Positions 44,199 to 55,100 of a DNA stretch of 64,000 nucleotides are shown here, one piece after another. Made by a program: the position numbers and the translations under genes. Below the pieces are notes generated by a model. It saw nothing but the letters and a program-made list of their open reading frames with translations, had not been told where the DNA came from and ran no database searches. Positions within the stretch are counted from its first letter, which is position 1. Each line of letters starts with the position of its first letter. Origin of the DNA: Temnopleurus reevesii. Lineage: Eukaryota > Echinodermata > Echinoidea > Temnopleuroida > Temnopleuridae. The DNA lies in contig BQKZ01001652.1 of NCBI GenBank assembly GCA_036244855.1, positions 13,087 through 77,086 of the forward strand. The letters run 5' to 3'.

Positions 44199-45517
44199 GG
44201 GCTCGATCCAAAAGTAGGTCAACCTAGGATCTTATTTTTCAAAGTGATTTTTAATTTGGCTTTGTACCTCATTTGAAAGCCCAAATTTTATGAATTCATT
44301 TGGTCTCTGTGCCTCTCCGCTTCATCTTGCAGAAATTGGCATCTGAACTTGAAAAACGCCCTCATCAAGGTGACGGGACGGAATTTTTAAAATCTCTTTC
44401 TCACTGCTTAATGCTGAATTATTTTCAAAAAATAAATCATGGTAATTTGTTAAGTAATTCTAATGTAATAATAATGTAAAAACCAATTTTAAGAGAATTT
44501 CCACAAATTCTCGAAAAATTATGTTTTTTGTCTAAAAATATACATTTTTAGCACTTTGACTCATTAACGTTTAATTTTTGTAAAATTCAGGTAAAATTGT
44601 GAGCTGAAACTCTTTGAGCATTCAATGAATAAGTGCCTTAACACAAATAGTCCATTCAATTTAAAATAATTATCCTTGTGTAGAAATGGAAGTTTCCCAA
44701 CTTTTTTTCCGTCCCGTCACCTTTTCTCCAATGGGTGCCGGGACGGAATTTAAAGGTGTCGGGACGGAATTTAGCCCAGTCCCACATTTGTAAAATTTTG
44801 TGCAGTTTACATTTTTCCAATAAGGAAGGTGTCTACAACAAAAATTCAAATGAGCAATAACATTTCAGGTGTTTTCACATAATATATGAAAAAAGATTTT
44901 AAAATAAGTTTCAAAATTTTCAAAATATAGTGAAATGTATATGTCATGAGATCTGAAATATGTAGGTTTTGATGCTAGAAAATCTGAAATACTCAATATA
45001 TCGGCAGATAAAATATTTTAAGATACAATTAGTTAGGCAACACTCTATAACTAAATTTTAGTTGTAACTGACATTTAAACAGCTTTAATTCTCCTATTAT
45101 AGCAAAAAAAAAAAAAAACGTCCCGTCACCAGATATGCGTTTTGTAAATCTCAAATATTTCTGTAACCATTTGGCTAAAAGTTTAGGTCAATAGTGGATT
45201 GTGATCTCAAGGGATATAGCTTTGATACATATAATGTCTTGATAAATCATTTTTTTAACTTTGATAGAATATCACTTTGAATTTGATGTACAGAATTTTG
45301 GCATTTTATCATTCCGTCCCGTCACCGTTATTAAAACCGCGTTACCGTAGCAACCATCTTTTCATAATTCTATTTTTTGCCTGTAATTGTTCCTTGGACT
45401 TAACTCTATACAGTTAGACTAAAATTTAGGTTAGATCTACCAACTGCTGTCAGTAAAGAGGAAAATAGATAAAAAATTTCCGTCCCGTTACCTTTTGAGG
45501 ACTTTTGGATCGGGCCC
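44199..45517. mobile_element. 1.3-kb inverted-repeat element with internal GTGACGGGACGG motifs
   Basis: The left end GGGCTCGATCCAAAAGT and the right end ACTTTTGGATCGGGCCC are inverted, with one mismatch; TTCT stands directly outside each end. Inside, GTGACGGGACGGAAT or a close variant occurs seven times, in both orientations: near 44370, 44735 and 44756 (+), and near 44709, 45118, 45314 and 45479 (-). No open frame of note. The motif spacing is like subterminal transposase-binding repeats, but the family is unknown to me. Confidence 0.75.
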
Positions 45518-46025
45518 TTCTTGGTATCACTCATTTTGTTTATTTACTCATTCATTTTTTGTTTGTTTAAGTTTCAATTAATAATTGATCGGGGAATATA
45601 TCTGATTCAAGCTACACAAAGTTCGTACTTATGTTATCACACTCTGTGGAAAAGGGATGTAAGATCAATAAACATTGGGGCACCTTTTGGGGTGCATATT
45701 GAACGTTTTCGAGGTTGCAGCGTGGCAAGATTTAAAGCGTATCTGAAGCTCAAACTAATGATTTGCTAGTCGGTAGTATACACAATACCAACTCCTCTAA
45801 ACTAGCCATGACATTAAAAACATGTTCAGCTTTTAAAATGTTGAAATTTAGAAATCAAATGTTTCTCATGATCACCAAAAAAGATATCTGAGATAATGGG
45901 ACGAGCAGACCAAGAACGCGCACGCATTCGAGAACCCACGTGCGGAGCCTTTCTCGGGATTAGGTTCCGTGTGTCGATCGCAAACGAGACTTTTATTTGC
46001 TTCTACACTCAAACATTAAATCTCC
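45518..46025. other. no gene seen
   Basis: AT-rich flank between two elements. Confidence 0.5.
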
Positions 46026-46542
46026 AAATGAAGAAAACTAAGATGAACAAACTGTGAAAAATTGAGCAAATCGGATAATTCATTCAAAAGTTATGAATCT
46101 TCAAAGTTTTGAATTACACCCTTCATGGGCTCCTCAAATTGGCAACGTGCAGGCACAACATGGCTGCCAACATGGAGAATTCTCCATTCACTTTGTATAC
46201 AAAATTTCACATTTTCCTCTTTTTCCAGAAAAGTAGACAAAATGTTGTTTTTTTCTGTGAAATATATCATAGCCACATCATTTCTGCAAGCATTCCAGAA
46301 AGAACGGTGGTGATTCCTCATTAGAAATATAATATTAAACCATTTTCAATAAATGTATATACAAAGTGAAAGTGAAGTTCTCCATGTATGACATCACAGA
46401 TTATGTTAATTGGCTATACGTTGCCAATTCAAGGATGCCCGTCACAGGTGTAAATGATAACTTTGAAAATTCATAACTTTTAAACAGATTATCCGATTTT
46501 GCTCAAATTTTCACAGTTTGTTCATTTGATTTTTCTTCATTT
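46026..46542. mobile_element. inverted-repeat element family F, copy 3 (best ends)
   Basis: The left end AAATGAAGAAAACTAAGATG and the right end TTTTCTTCATTT are inverted. The match continues through GAACAAACTGTGAAAA, GAGCAAATCGGATAAT and AAAAGTTATGAAT for about 80 bp with mismatches. The body matches copies 1, 2 and 4. No coding capacity. Confidence 0.8.
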
Positions 46543-48290
46543 ACTGAACGTAAATGATTCTCTGGGTGTAAATCCCCTTAGACTAGTGATCCACATCATA
46601 TCAGATAAAGTTATTTTAAGTTCATTTTATGTACTTCAGTTACAAAAAAAATTATATTTTAAACCTCAGATACCCTTTAATGATAACGATCGAGCTGGGA
46701 CATTATTTTGTCAAATAAACGTACAAAATAGCAGCTTTTGATTGGTGCGTGATGTTTTACCAACTATTTTTTAGAATTGCGGGAGTTGAGGGGATCGGAC
46801 CCGCAAACACGCCCCACGGAGGTTCGCTGTATTCCATTCTAAGCTTCAGATATCAATGATTTTGGTAGTTGATAGTATGACTTATTTTGGCGTTGGAAAG
46901 CCTCCACCTTCAAAGATACACTCTGTGTCCGATGCCTTATGCGAATTTATTTAATTTGATTTGATTTGATTTGATAAATTAATCTAAACACGGTAAAAAA
47001 AATTCAACACATGTTTTTTTTTTCAATGGGGCTGTGCAGTAAGAATATACATTCAATGATGATGGGTCATACCTACAACGTGTACATTGTACATTAAAAG
47101 TACAAATAACAAACTTACGGATTTATACAGAAGCATTATTGACACTGGAAATACAAGAATTAAAGAAGTTGAGAAAATTCAACATCAAGACCATTTAAAG
47201 ATGACGAGTTCCTGAAATGATAAAATGAAATATGCAGATGTGAATATAGCTCAAAGATTAAAAGAGATACAATGAATGAACAAGATACACGATGCAAAAT
47301 TACAAATTTGAATCCTCCATCGGTCGAAAATAACAACCAGCTCAGACGCCAAAGGGATTCCTCATGGCATAGATTTTTTGTAATATTGCGCTCTGAGGAA
47401 ACCGTGCAGTATTTTGGAAGATAGAGAATGTCAGGCGGGGGAGATCGAGAGAAGGTGGAGGAGGGAATGAGGATTTGGGACTAAAGAGGGGTGGAGTAAC
47501 TTGTGAGTATCTAGCTGTGAGCCTTATACCGGACAAGAAAGCTTAACCCGCCCATCTTACGAGAGTGAACATTAGAGGGCTCGAAGCCCCTGTTTCATTT
47601 TTATTTCTCAAGAAATTTATCACGAATTCAGACGTTCTATTACATGTTATTTTTTGTTTGTTTGTTATTTTCTTCTATTTAGAAACACTTGTTTAGAAAC
47701 ATGCTCCCCCCAAAAAAAAACTATAGGACACTTGGCAACATACATCTATGTTTGTTATTGACGGTAAAATTAATGTTCGGTTGAATGGGAATGATTAATT
47801 TTTCAATTCCACCATACATGCCATAAGTTGGACATAAGTTGCCCAATCATGCCAATGTTGCCTACAATTTTGCCTGAAATGTTCTTAGAGCATAGGGAAA
47901 ATAGTCACATTTCGTAGAAATACGCTTCATCCTTGGCAAGTGGAAGGGAGCAGTTTCCTCCCGGTCATAGTTTCTCCCAATACCCCCCCCCCCCATCCAA
48001 CTACCAGCAACCCCTCACTCTTTCTCCCTCTCTTTCTTTATTGATCTCTTTATCTATCTATCTGAAATCGTTCATTCCCTTTATTTGTTTACCTATCAAA
48101 ATATAGATAAAGGAATAATTAGTGAATGCAGCTATGGAATGATCTGTCCTATCTGTAATAAAAATGTCCTTTGGACGAGATAAGGGGGAACAATACAGTA
48201 CATGGAACACGCATGATCAGGGACCTGTAATTTCAAAATAAGACATAAGCGACACGACCCCCCCCCCTTCCCAACGGTGCACGTATGCTG

Positions 48291-48358
<68 letters not shown>

Positions 48359-49450
48359 AAAATAAACCTATCTTGGCGGTTCGAAAAATCAAGACATTGG
48401 AGATTCGAAAAATCAAAAGATCTTAATTTGGAAATTCGGAAGTCTATCCCCCCTCCCCCAAATCTTCGCCAGCTTTAATCGAGTGACGCATGTCGGATTT
48501 TTACGAGAAGCGTCCTTCAAGGTAAAATGAGGAAGCAGAATGCCAATAATTATCAGAATGATGAAGGAAATGAATACAAAGGAATGATATATGACAAGAA
48601 AATCAGACGTGGTACTTGGCAGACAATTTTAACTTGGCTTCTCTCAAAATAGGTTAACCTCTTCTTAAGGAAAATTACTACAAGTATGCGTGGGACTTTT
48701 CTACCTTGGATGTTGTTTTTAAATGCAACACTCATCTGTCGATCAAGTGGTGAGTTACCTTAATTAAAGTTTATGGATGATAATTTTTCCCTGAAATGAA
48801 AATGTGACTTCTATAGGCTTTCCCTCTTCAAATAATTGAATGACTTGCTTAGTCATTTTCCTTTTATTGTTTGTCAATTTCATTCCACGAGATATGTGGT
48901 CCTAAAATATATAATGTTTATGAAATAGTTTAAAATTGAGAAAGACAATGTACAGAGAATGTGTAAATACGATAAAAGAAGAGTTTGTCTACTAAACCGC
49001 AATAACATCGCTGCATTACAAGTTTATCGCGTGATTTGTTCTTTAGTGCCACCATTCACATCTGGAAAAGTAACTATTCGTAATAAATTTAGCCTTAATT
49101 CCACTTGTTGACTGTATTTTCCTATTTACGATTAATAGAATCATTGGATCACCTTTTTTTTTTAGTTTTAAAGCATACACGGCAAAAATTATGAAAACAT
49201 TTGCATATACTTTTTGTATTTGTATTTGACAATGTTTTAGGGGAAGTTGCGAGACATTGCAAGGTTGTTGCAATTTACGACAGGTTTAAATGCAACAGTC
49301 TTAAATATATACGACAAATTGTCGCGTCCGATCGTGTTCTTGAAAGTATTAAAGAACGATGAAACGGAATGATTCGGAAATATTAAGATGAAATCAACCC
49401 CAGACATTCATTTACTATCGGTGGATAGAGGAATGTACGATGATCCCACT
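46543..49450. other. no gene seen; poly-C and (TA)n runs
   Basis: About 2.9 kb without domains. It contains a C-run near 47985-47994, a C-run near 48259-48267, and a long (TA)n microsatellite at about 48295-48356. Confidence 0.55.
48295..48356. repeat. (TA)n microsatellite
   Basis: About 30 uninterrupted AT units. Confidence 0.95.
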
Positions 49451-49830
49451 ATGAACATTTGTGGAAAATCGTATATGCCATTCAAAAGTTATGAATTTCA
49501 AAAGTTTTGAATTATACCTGTCATGGCCTCCTCGAATTGGCAACCTATCGGCACAATGCCTGCCTACATGGAGAATCCTGCATTCGCTTAGTAATTACAA
49601 CTTTGTCTTTTTGTAGACAGGTAGACAAATTTTTACTTTTCGGTTCACTATAAGATGGTCTGCATGCATTCCAGAAAACATGGCGATGAACTCTCAATTG
49701 AAAGATGTATTCGATTGATTAATGTATATCACAGATTATGCCAAAGTAATCAATTTAAGGATGCCTATTAGTAGTGTGAGTGCACACTTAGTAAATTTGT
49801 AACTTTTGAACGGATTATCTGATGTTGAAG
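49451..49830. mobile_element. inverted-repeat element family F, copy 4 (diverged)
   Basis: Shares ATTCAAAAGTTATGAATTTC at the left, CATGGAGAATCCTGCATTCG in the body and TTTTGAACGGATTATCTGATG at the right with the other copies. It is more diverged and shorter. Confidence 0.65.
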
Positions 49831-50948
49831 AATAGCCTTGTTGATACCTTGGTCCAGATGGCAGGGGTGCGAGGCTTTTCTGGATGTCTTGTGATCTGGG
49901 AATCCATCCGAAAAACAAATAGAATAGGGATCACCCTTATGCCATGAGTGTTCAGTCACTTGTTGATAATTCGCAAGCGGTTGAACCCAGAAAACCATCG
50001 CATAGATGTAATTCTACAGAGAGGCCAATTATATAATGGTCATCGGAAAGGATGTCCAGACGCTCATCTGGGATAAGGCCGGTAATAGGGTACGAGGAAA
50101 TGCACTCACGGAGCATAAAATCAGCCTCTTGGCACAGTTGTGGAGGTGTGCCGCAGAGCTGATACCTACATATTCTGGCGTCAGAAAAAGTCTGAGGGAT
50201 GGCAGTTGTAGGGACGTTCTATGGGGAAGAGCACTGGTGACACTGGTCAGTTAACTGCATGAGTGCATGAATGTTTGCTGACGATTGAATTGATTTGACA
50301 CAGTATGGGATGATTTAGCTGGATGTGAATTGACGTGCAGATGCAGTTTCAAAATTACTGAGAAAAAAAGTACAGGAAGAAAAGGGCAGACCAAACTCTC
50401 CACTATTTTGCACTCCTTCTGTAGGCCTACAGATCAATCACCACTGACATGACTGAATGGCGATCAGACGAAATATTGATAGCTCATATCGTTTGTGTAG
50501 CGTGTGTATGCTATACGATCGTTGGGCATAAATTGCGACTACGACAACACGCTAGACATTCGTTGGAACATTTTACTCAAAGGTTGTCAACTCTTTCTAG
50601 AATACATTATGGATACCTCCTTATTGATGTGAATACGTTATTTATACGTCCAAATGGGTACTACCGACGAGTCCGACAGCCCATGAGTCCGACAGCCCAC
50701 GAGTCCGACAGCTCACGGGGCCGACATTTTGAATAATTGGTGCACGAAATAGACATTTCATAAAAACGGATTAGAGTCAGACAACTCATTAATCAGACAA
50801 AATTCTGAAAACGCACATGATTACTACCGAACATAAATTTTGCAAATGAGACCGACTCTAGGTAAAATTGGTCAATTAGTCCGACAGTTAGTCCGACAAC
50901 TATATTTACGTTAGTCGGTCTCTTAGGTCTGTTTGCGTGTTGTCGGGC
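49831..50948. other. no gene seen; 16-bp minisatellite
   Basis: GAGTCCGACAGCCCAT and variants are repeated three times at 50669-50716, with further GTCCGAC words to about 50930. An open frame at 50036-50254 might be an old retroelement piece, but I cannot assign it. Confidence 0.45.
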
Positions 50949-51690
50949 TCAAAGCAAATAATTTGTCAGTGTCGATCTTGCGAGCGTGAAAGTAAAAATG
51001 TCTAGCTCGAACCTCATTTTGAAAATTGTCGATGTAGTAGGCTTATATTCATTTCTNNNNNNNNNNNNNNNNNNNNNNNNNNNNNNNNNNNNNNNNNNNN
51101 NNNNNNNNNNNNNNNNNNNNNNNNNNNNNNNNNNNNNNNNNNNNNNNNNNNNNNNNNNNNNNNNNNNNNNNNNNNNNNNNNNNNNNNNNNNNNNNNNNNN
51201 NNNNNNNNNNNNNNNNNNNNNNNNNNNNNNNNNNNNNNNNNNNNNNNNNNNNNNNNNNNNNTTCTTGTAAACATTTCCATGAATGTACATGGGAGTTGTT
51301 GATTATTTAATTTAAACATAAATTGACCTGTATGGAAATGAAATAGATCAGACAATTCAAGGATTTTGGACTCGTAAAAGAGGGGATCAGTACGTGAGCG
51401 GTAAGGAGATTTATGGATGATTCTAATAATTTTCTTTTGTAGAACAGTGACTCTATTTGTTAGGGTTTTACCTGCATTGCCCCAGGCCATTATCCCACAA
51501 TTAAGATAGGGTAGAATAAGTGAGGAGTATAGTGTTGAGAGAGTGGATTTGGGGAAAGTATATTTGATTCTATTTATAACTCCAATGTTACGTGAAATAA
51601 TTTTGGATATATTTTGTATATGAACGTTCCATTTTAATTTGTCGTTGACGGATATTTCAAATATATCTTTCGCCCTTATTTCCTATGACA
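50949..51690 (-). pseudogene. LINE reverse-transcriptase remnant (C-terminal part)
   Basis: Translated on the minus strand from about 51690, the sequence reads FEISVNDKLKWNVHIQNI, LYSSLILPYLNCGIMAWGNA, then LQKKIIRIIHKSPYRSRTDP and LFYESKILELSDLF. This is the order of conserved pieces after the catalytic core in non-LTR retrotransposon ORF2 (CR1/jockey-like). The catalytic Y-x-D-D region is absent, a stop lies upstream near 51690, and a 205-N gap (51057-51261) interrupts the 3' part. It is an inactive, 5'-truncated copy upstream of the Tie-like exons. Confidence 0.8.
51057..51261. other. assembly gap (205 N)
   Basis: Unsequenced stretch inside the LINE remnant. Confidence 0.99.
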
Positions 51691-51794
51691 TGTATATGGG
51701 TTCTATTCCATTTATTTATAGGTAAACAGTTGAAATAGACAAATATGCAAATATAAAGAAAGTTATCCTAATGTTCTATTTTGTAACTATCCAG

Positions 51795-52127
51795 CAAACA
51801 TTCTAGACGTAACATGCGTCAACTTCAACCCCATCTATGATACCAACACGGACGCCTCCTACGCCGCCATCTTGAATGGAGCTGATATTTCCAGTACTCT
51901 GTCCTTCCAGCGAGTTGTGGACTTGGAGACTGGAATGAAATCAACCAGCTGGTGTTTGCCGGGTGATGATGCAGACAATTGTGGCCTTCCTGATCACTCT
52001 AGAATAGATTCAATGGGGCGTGTCACACTTCAAGGTGCGGACGAAGATAAGTTTGGAATCTATGGATGTCGAGCGAAGAGGTATAACTGGGCAACAAAGA
52101 TATCATCTGTATTCATCAGTAGGAATG
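51795..52127 (+). CDS. Tie-like exon A: Ig-like domain 1
   Basis: Acceptor TATCCAG, donor GTATGT. The exon starts near NILDVTCVNFNP and ends in WATKISSVFISRN. The Cys of DVTC and the later D-K-F-G-I-Y-G-C (Ig 'D-x-G-x-Y-x-C' type) frame an Ig fold. Two more Cys (STSWC and DNCGL) lie between, possibly a second disulphide. Confidence 0.8.
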
Positions 52128-55100
52128 GTATGTTAAATATAAGTCATCTTTGTATCCCAATGTATAAAAAAGCGACCTGGGAACAAAGACCTTTATATTT
52201 TCCAAAAATAAACTCTTTACCTGGGACTCGTTTCCTAGGGCTCTTCATGATAGCTGCAAAAATATAAATTCTTGAACAGGCTAGCAAACCAGCGAAAAAT
52301 GGAAATTTGTACAAATTACAAATCAATTTTGGTTTCATTGTTAATAGTCTATATGTTTCAAATAATTTGTTTTCCAGCTCACGTCACACCAAGTCACGTT
52401 ACAGTGACATAATAACTCAGGATTACCTGGTAGTAATTCCTACATAAAGTATAGCCCTGTATTAAAGACTCAGTCATGAAAGTGGTGGACACACTAACAT
52501 TCTGAAATAATTTATCATAAGCTCGTATAACAAAAACCCTATGAACTTTATTCAAATTGCTCGATATGCAAAATAATAAGGAACCAAATAAACGTACAAA
52601 TACACACCAACACAAACACACACAAACACTCATACACGAACACACAAGAATGAAATCAATATAGCCTAATTGCCTTCATACAATTCCAAAGTATACCTTT
52701 TTCATTTCTAGCTCACTTCACGCCTAGTTCATTCACAGTGACGGTTAGCAAGGATGAAGAGGTCAGACTGGTAATAAATCCCACTTCAAGTATAGGTACA
52801 GGAAACCTGGTGTGGAAACTCAATCACGAGAACGGAGGACAGACAGATCTCTCTACTGATATAATTTCTAATGGGTTGAACATTAGCAGGGCAAACAAGG
52901 ATCAACATGCAGGTGTCCATCATTACTTCTATGAAAACGAGCCCAATCAAGGGGGTCTACTCAGGCTCATCGTCAGAGGTATGTCTGATATGTCTGATAC
53001 TGAAAATCCATAATTTCTAATTGCATATTCTGAACATGTCTTTGTGCACTGATTAAGAGGAGAAAGATAAAAGGCAGCCATGGAACTGTTCAGCATGTTT
53101 CAATTTCATAACATGATTAACTAGGAATCGGAAGACATTTTTTTTTATTAATATTGACTGGGTCTGGGACAAATTGTCGCTTTTAGAACGGAGACGTGCA
53201 CATTTCCCATAGTAGAAATAGCTATGTATTCTGAACCCCATATTAACTAGGATGTCCTAAGAGAGCTGTAATAATTTGAAACGTAACTGCACTTTAATTG
53301 CCATATACATATAAGATGAGAATAACCACGATTTTTGATTGTCCAATGCTGATCAGTTGTAGCAGAAATGAAACTGTTACTTTATTTCAAAACCAATTAA
53401 AGAGGTATATTGTTCTATATTAGGCCCATAGCAACAGATGACACCACTGCTCTGACAATCGATGGCTGGTAGATTGACCAGGACTTATACCTAACTTGAT
53501 AGTGTCAAGATACAGATATTATAAGCAATACAGTGTTAATAGTCAATCTTGAGGCACACCATCATGATATTCCTATGCCTCTTGATAGCACAATTTATGT
53601 CCATTTTAAGAATAATTTCACCTTTCTCGTTTCAGAATGTCTTGATAACCTCTGGGGACCTGAATGCAAGTACACCTGCCCAGTCTGTTATAATGGAGGA
53701 GTGTGTGATGATGTGTCTGGACGTTGTGTGTGTCCACCTGGGTTTAGTGGTGACCATTGTCAAACAAGTAAGTGCATGCTTCTCCAGGGATGAATCAAGG
53801 GTTGTGTTTCAGAAACCTGTTGGTAGATATACAAACAACTTTCCAAACAACTCATCACCCTTTTCTGCATTTAAGCTAGGATAACTCCAGCCATACACTG
53901 ATCGCACCAGGTCACCAGTCATCAGGTCACCAGTCGTTGTATTATATTGAATTGTACTTTATTTCCAATCAGTAAAAACACATATAATATAATACGAAAT
54001 CAGAATACAGTTAACATATATACATGTGTAAACAAATATTTTGCAATTAATAAGATTGTCTGGATTACCCTTTCAGAAGAATTGAAATAAATACTTGTTC
54101 TTCCAAGGGGTCCAGATACAAAATAAGTGATAATGGTGAGTCTTATTAATTTGTTTAGTCTTGTATAGATCTACCAAAATCTTTATGAAATATTATCTAG
54201 AATTATAATTCAGGCGTAGGCGGGGGTGGATTCATGCTAAAGATCCATTTTCCCCGGCACAGACGACTGCAAAGGGATGCTAATGTATTGGCAAGTATTT
54301 TTTCCACTGATTTTTAATTTTATTACACTTTGACAATGTGCAATGCTGAAATGAAGAACGTCATTTTCTTCAAAATGCATTTTCCAAGTGTATACAAATA
54401 TAAAAATATGTGATAAAATCTAGAAAATGTGGAATATTTGGGTACAATATTAATACAGTGGATCATCTATCATTTCATCAGTGTTGCTTACTAGTTGGCA
54501 ACTCTGCTGTATGTACTTTGCGGTATTCCTGATGAGCGAGTTCATTGTGTTTTGCTGAGTTGTAACACATACTGATGTACTGAAAACATATCCAATCTAA
54601 TTCATGATTGAAGCCTTAGTTAATGGATCAATGAGCTTGTATAGTTAAAAAGCCTCATAGGTTCATTTAATCTTCATTCATTCATTCATTCATGCATTCA
54701 TATAGCATGTGAAGCCGGTTACTTTGGTCAAGACTGCACAGGATCTTGTTCTACTCTGCCTGGCCATACTGACTGTAGTGGAGCTGTGTTCTGTCTTTCT
54801 GATCCATATGGATGTTCATGTGCTGCTGGATGGACCGGGCTAGAGTGTGATCAAGGTGTGGTCAGAAATACCAAATTAGATTCTTCTTTTTTTTTACTTT
54901 TCAAAACCAGCCGATGGCTGAGCAAGGTAATCCAACCCGTAAGTGGTAAATGAATAAACGATACACAAATAAATAAGACAGTGATAAACTTACTAAAATA
55001 TCATGATGAATCCACAAACCTACCTACGTGTGTTCAAGGTGTGGAGATGCCTCATTAAACTTTTAGTTTCTTGTCATTTTTTTTTTAAATAGCATTAAAA

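Noticed and set aside
50036..50254. 72-residue frame as a gene or retroelement piece
   Set aside because: It reads like coding sequence in composition, but I cannot match it to any domain and it is short; left unassigned.
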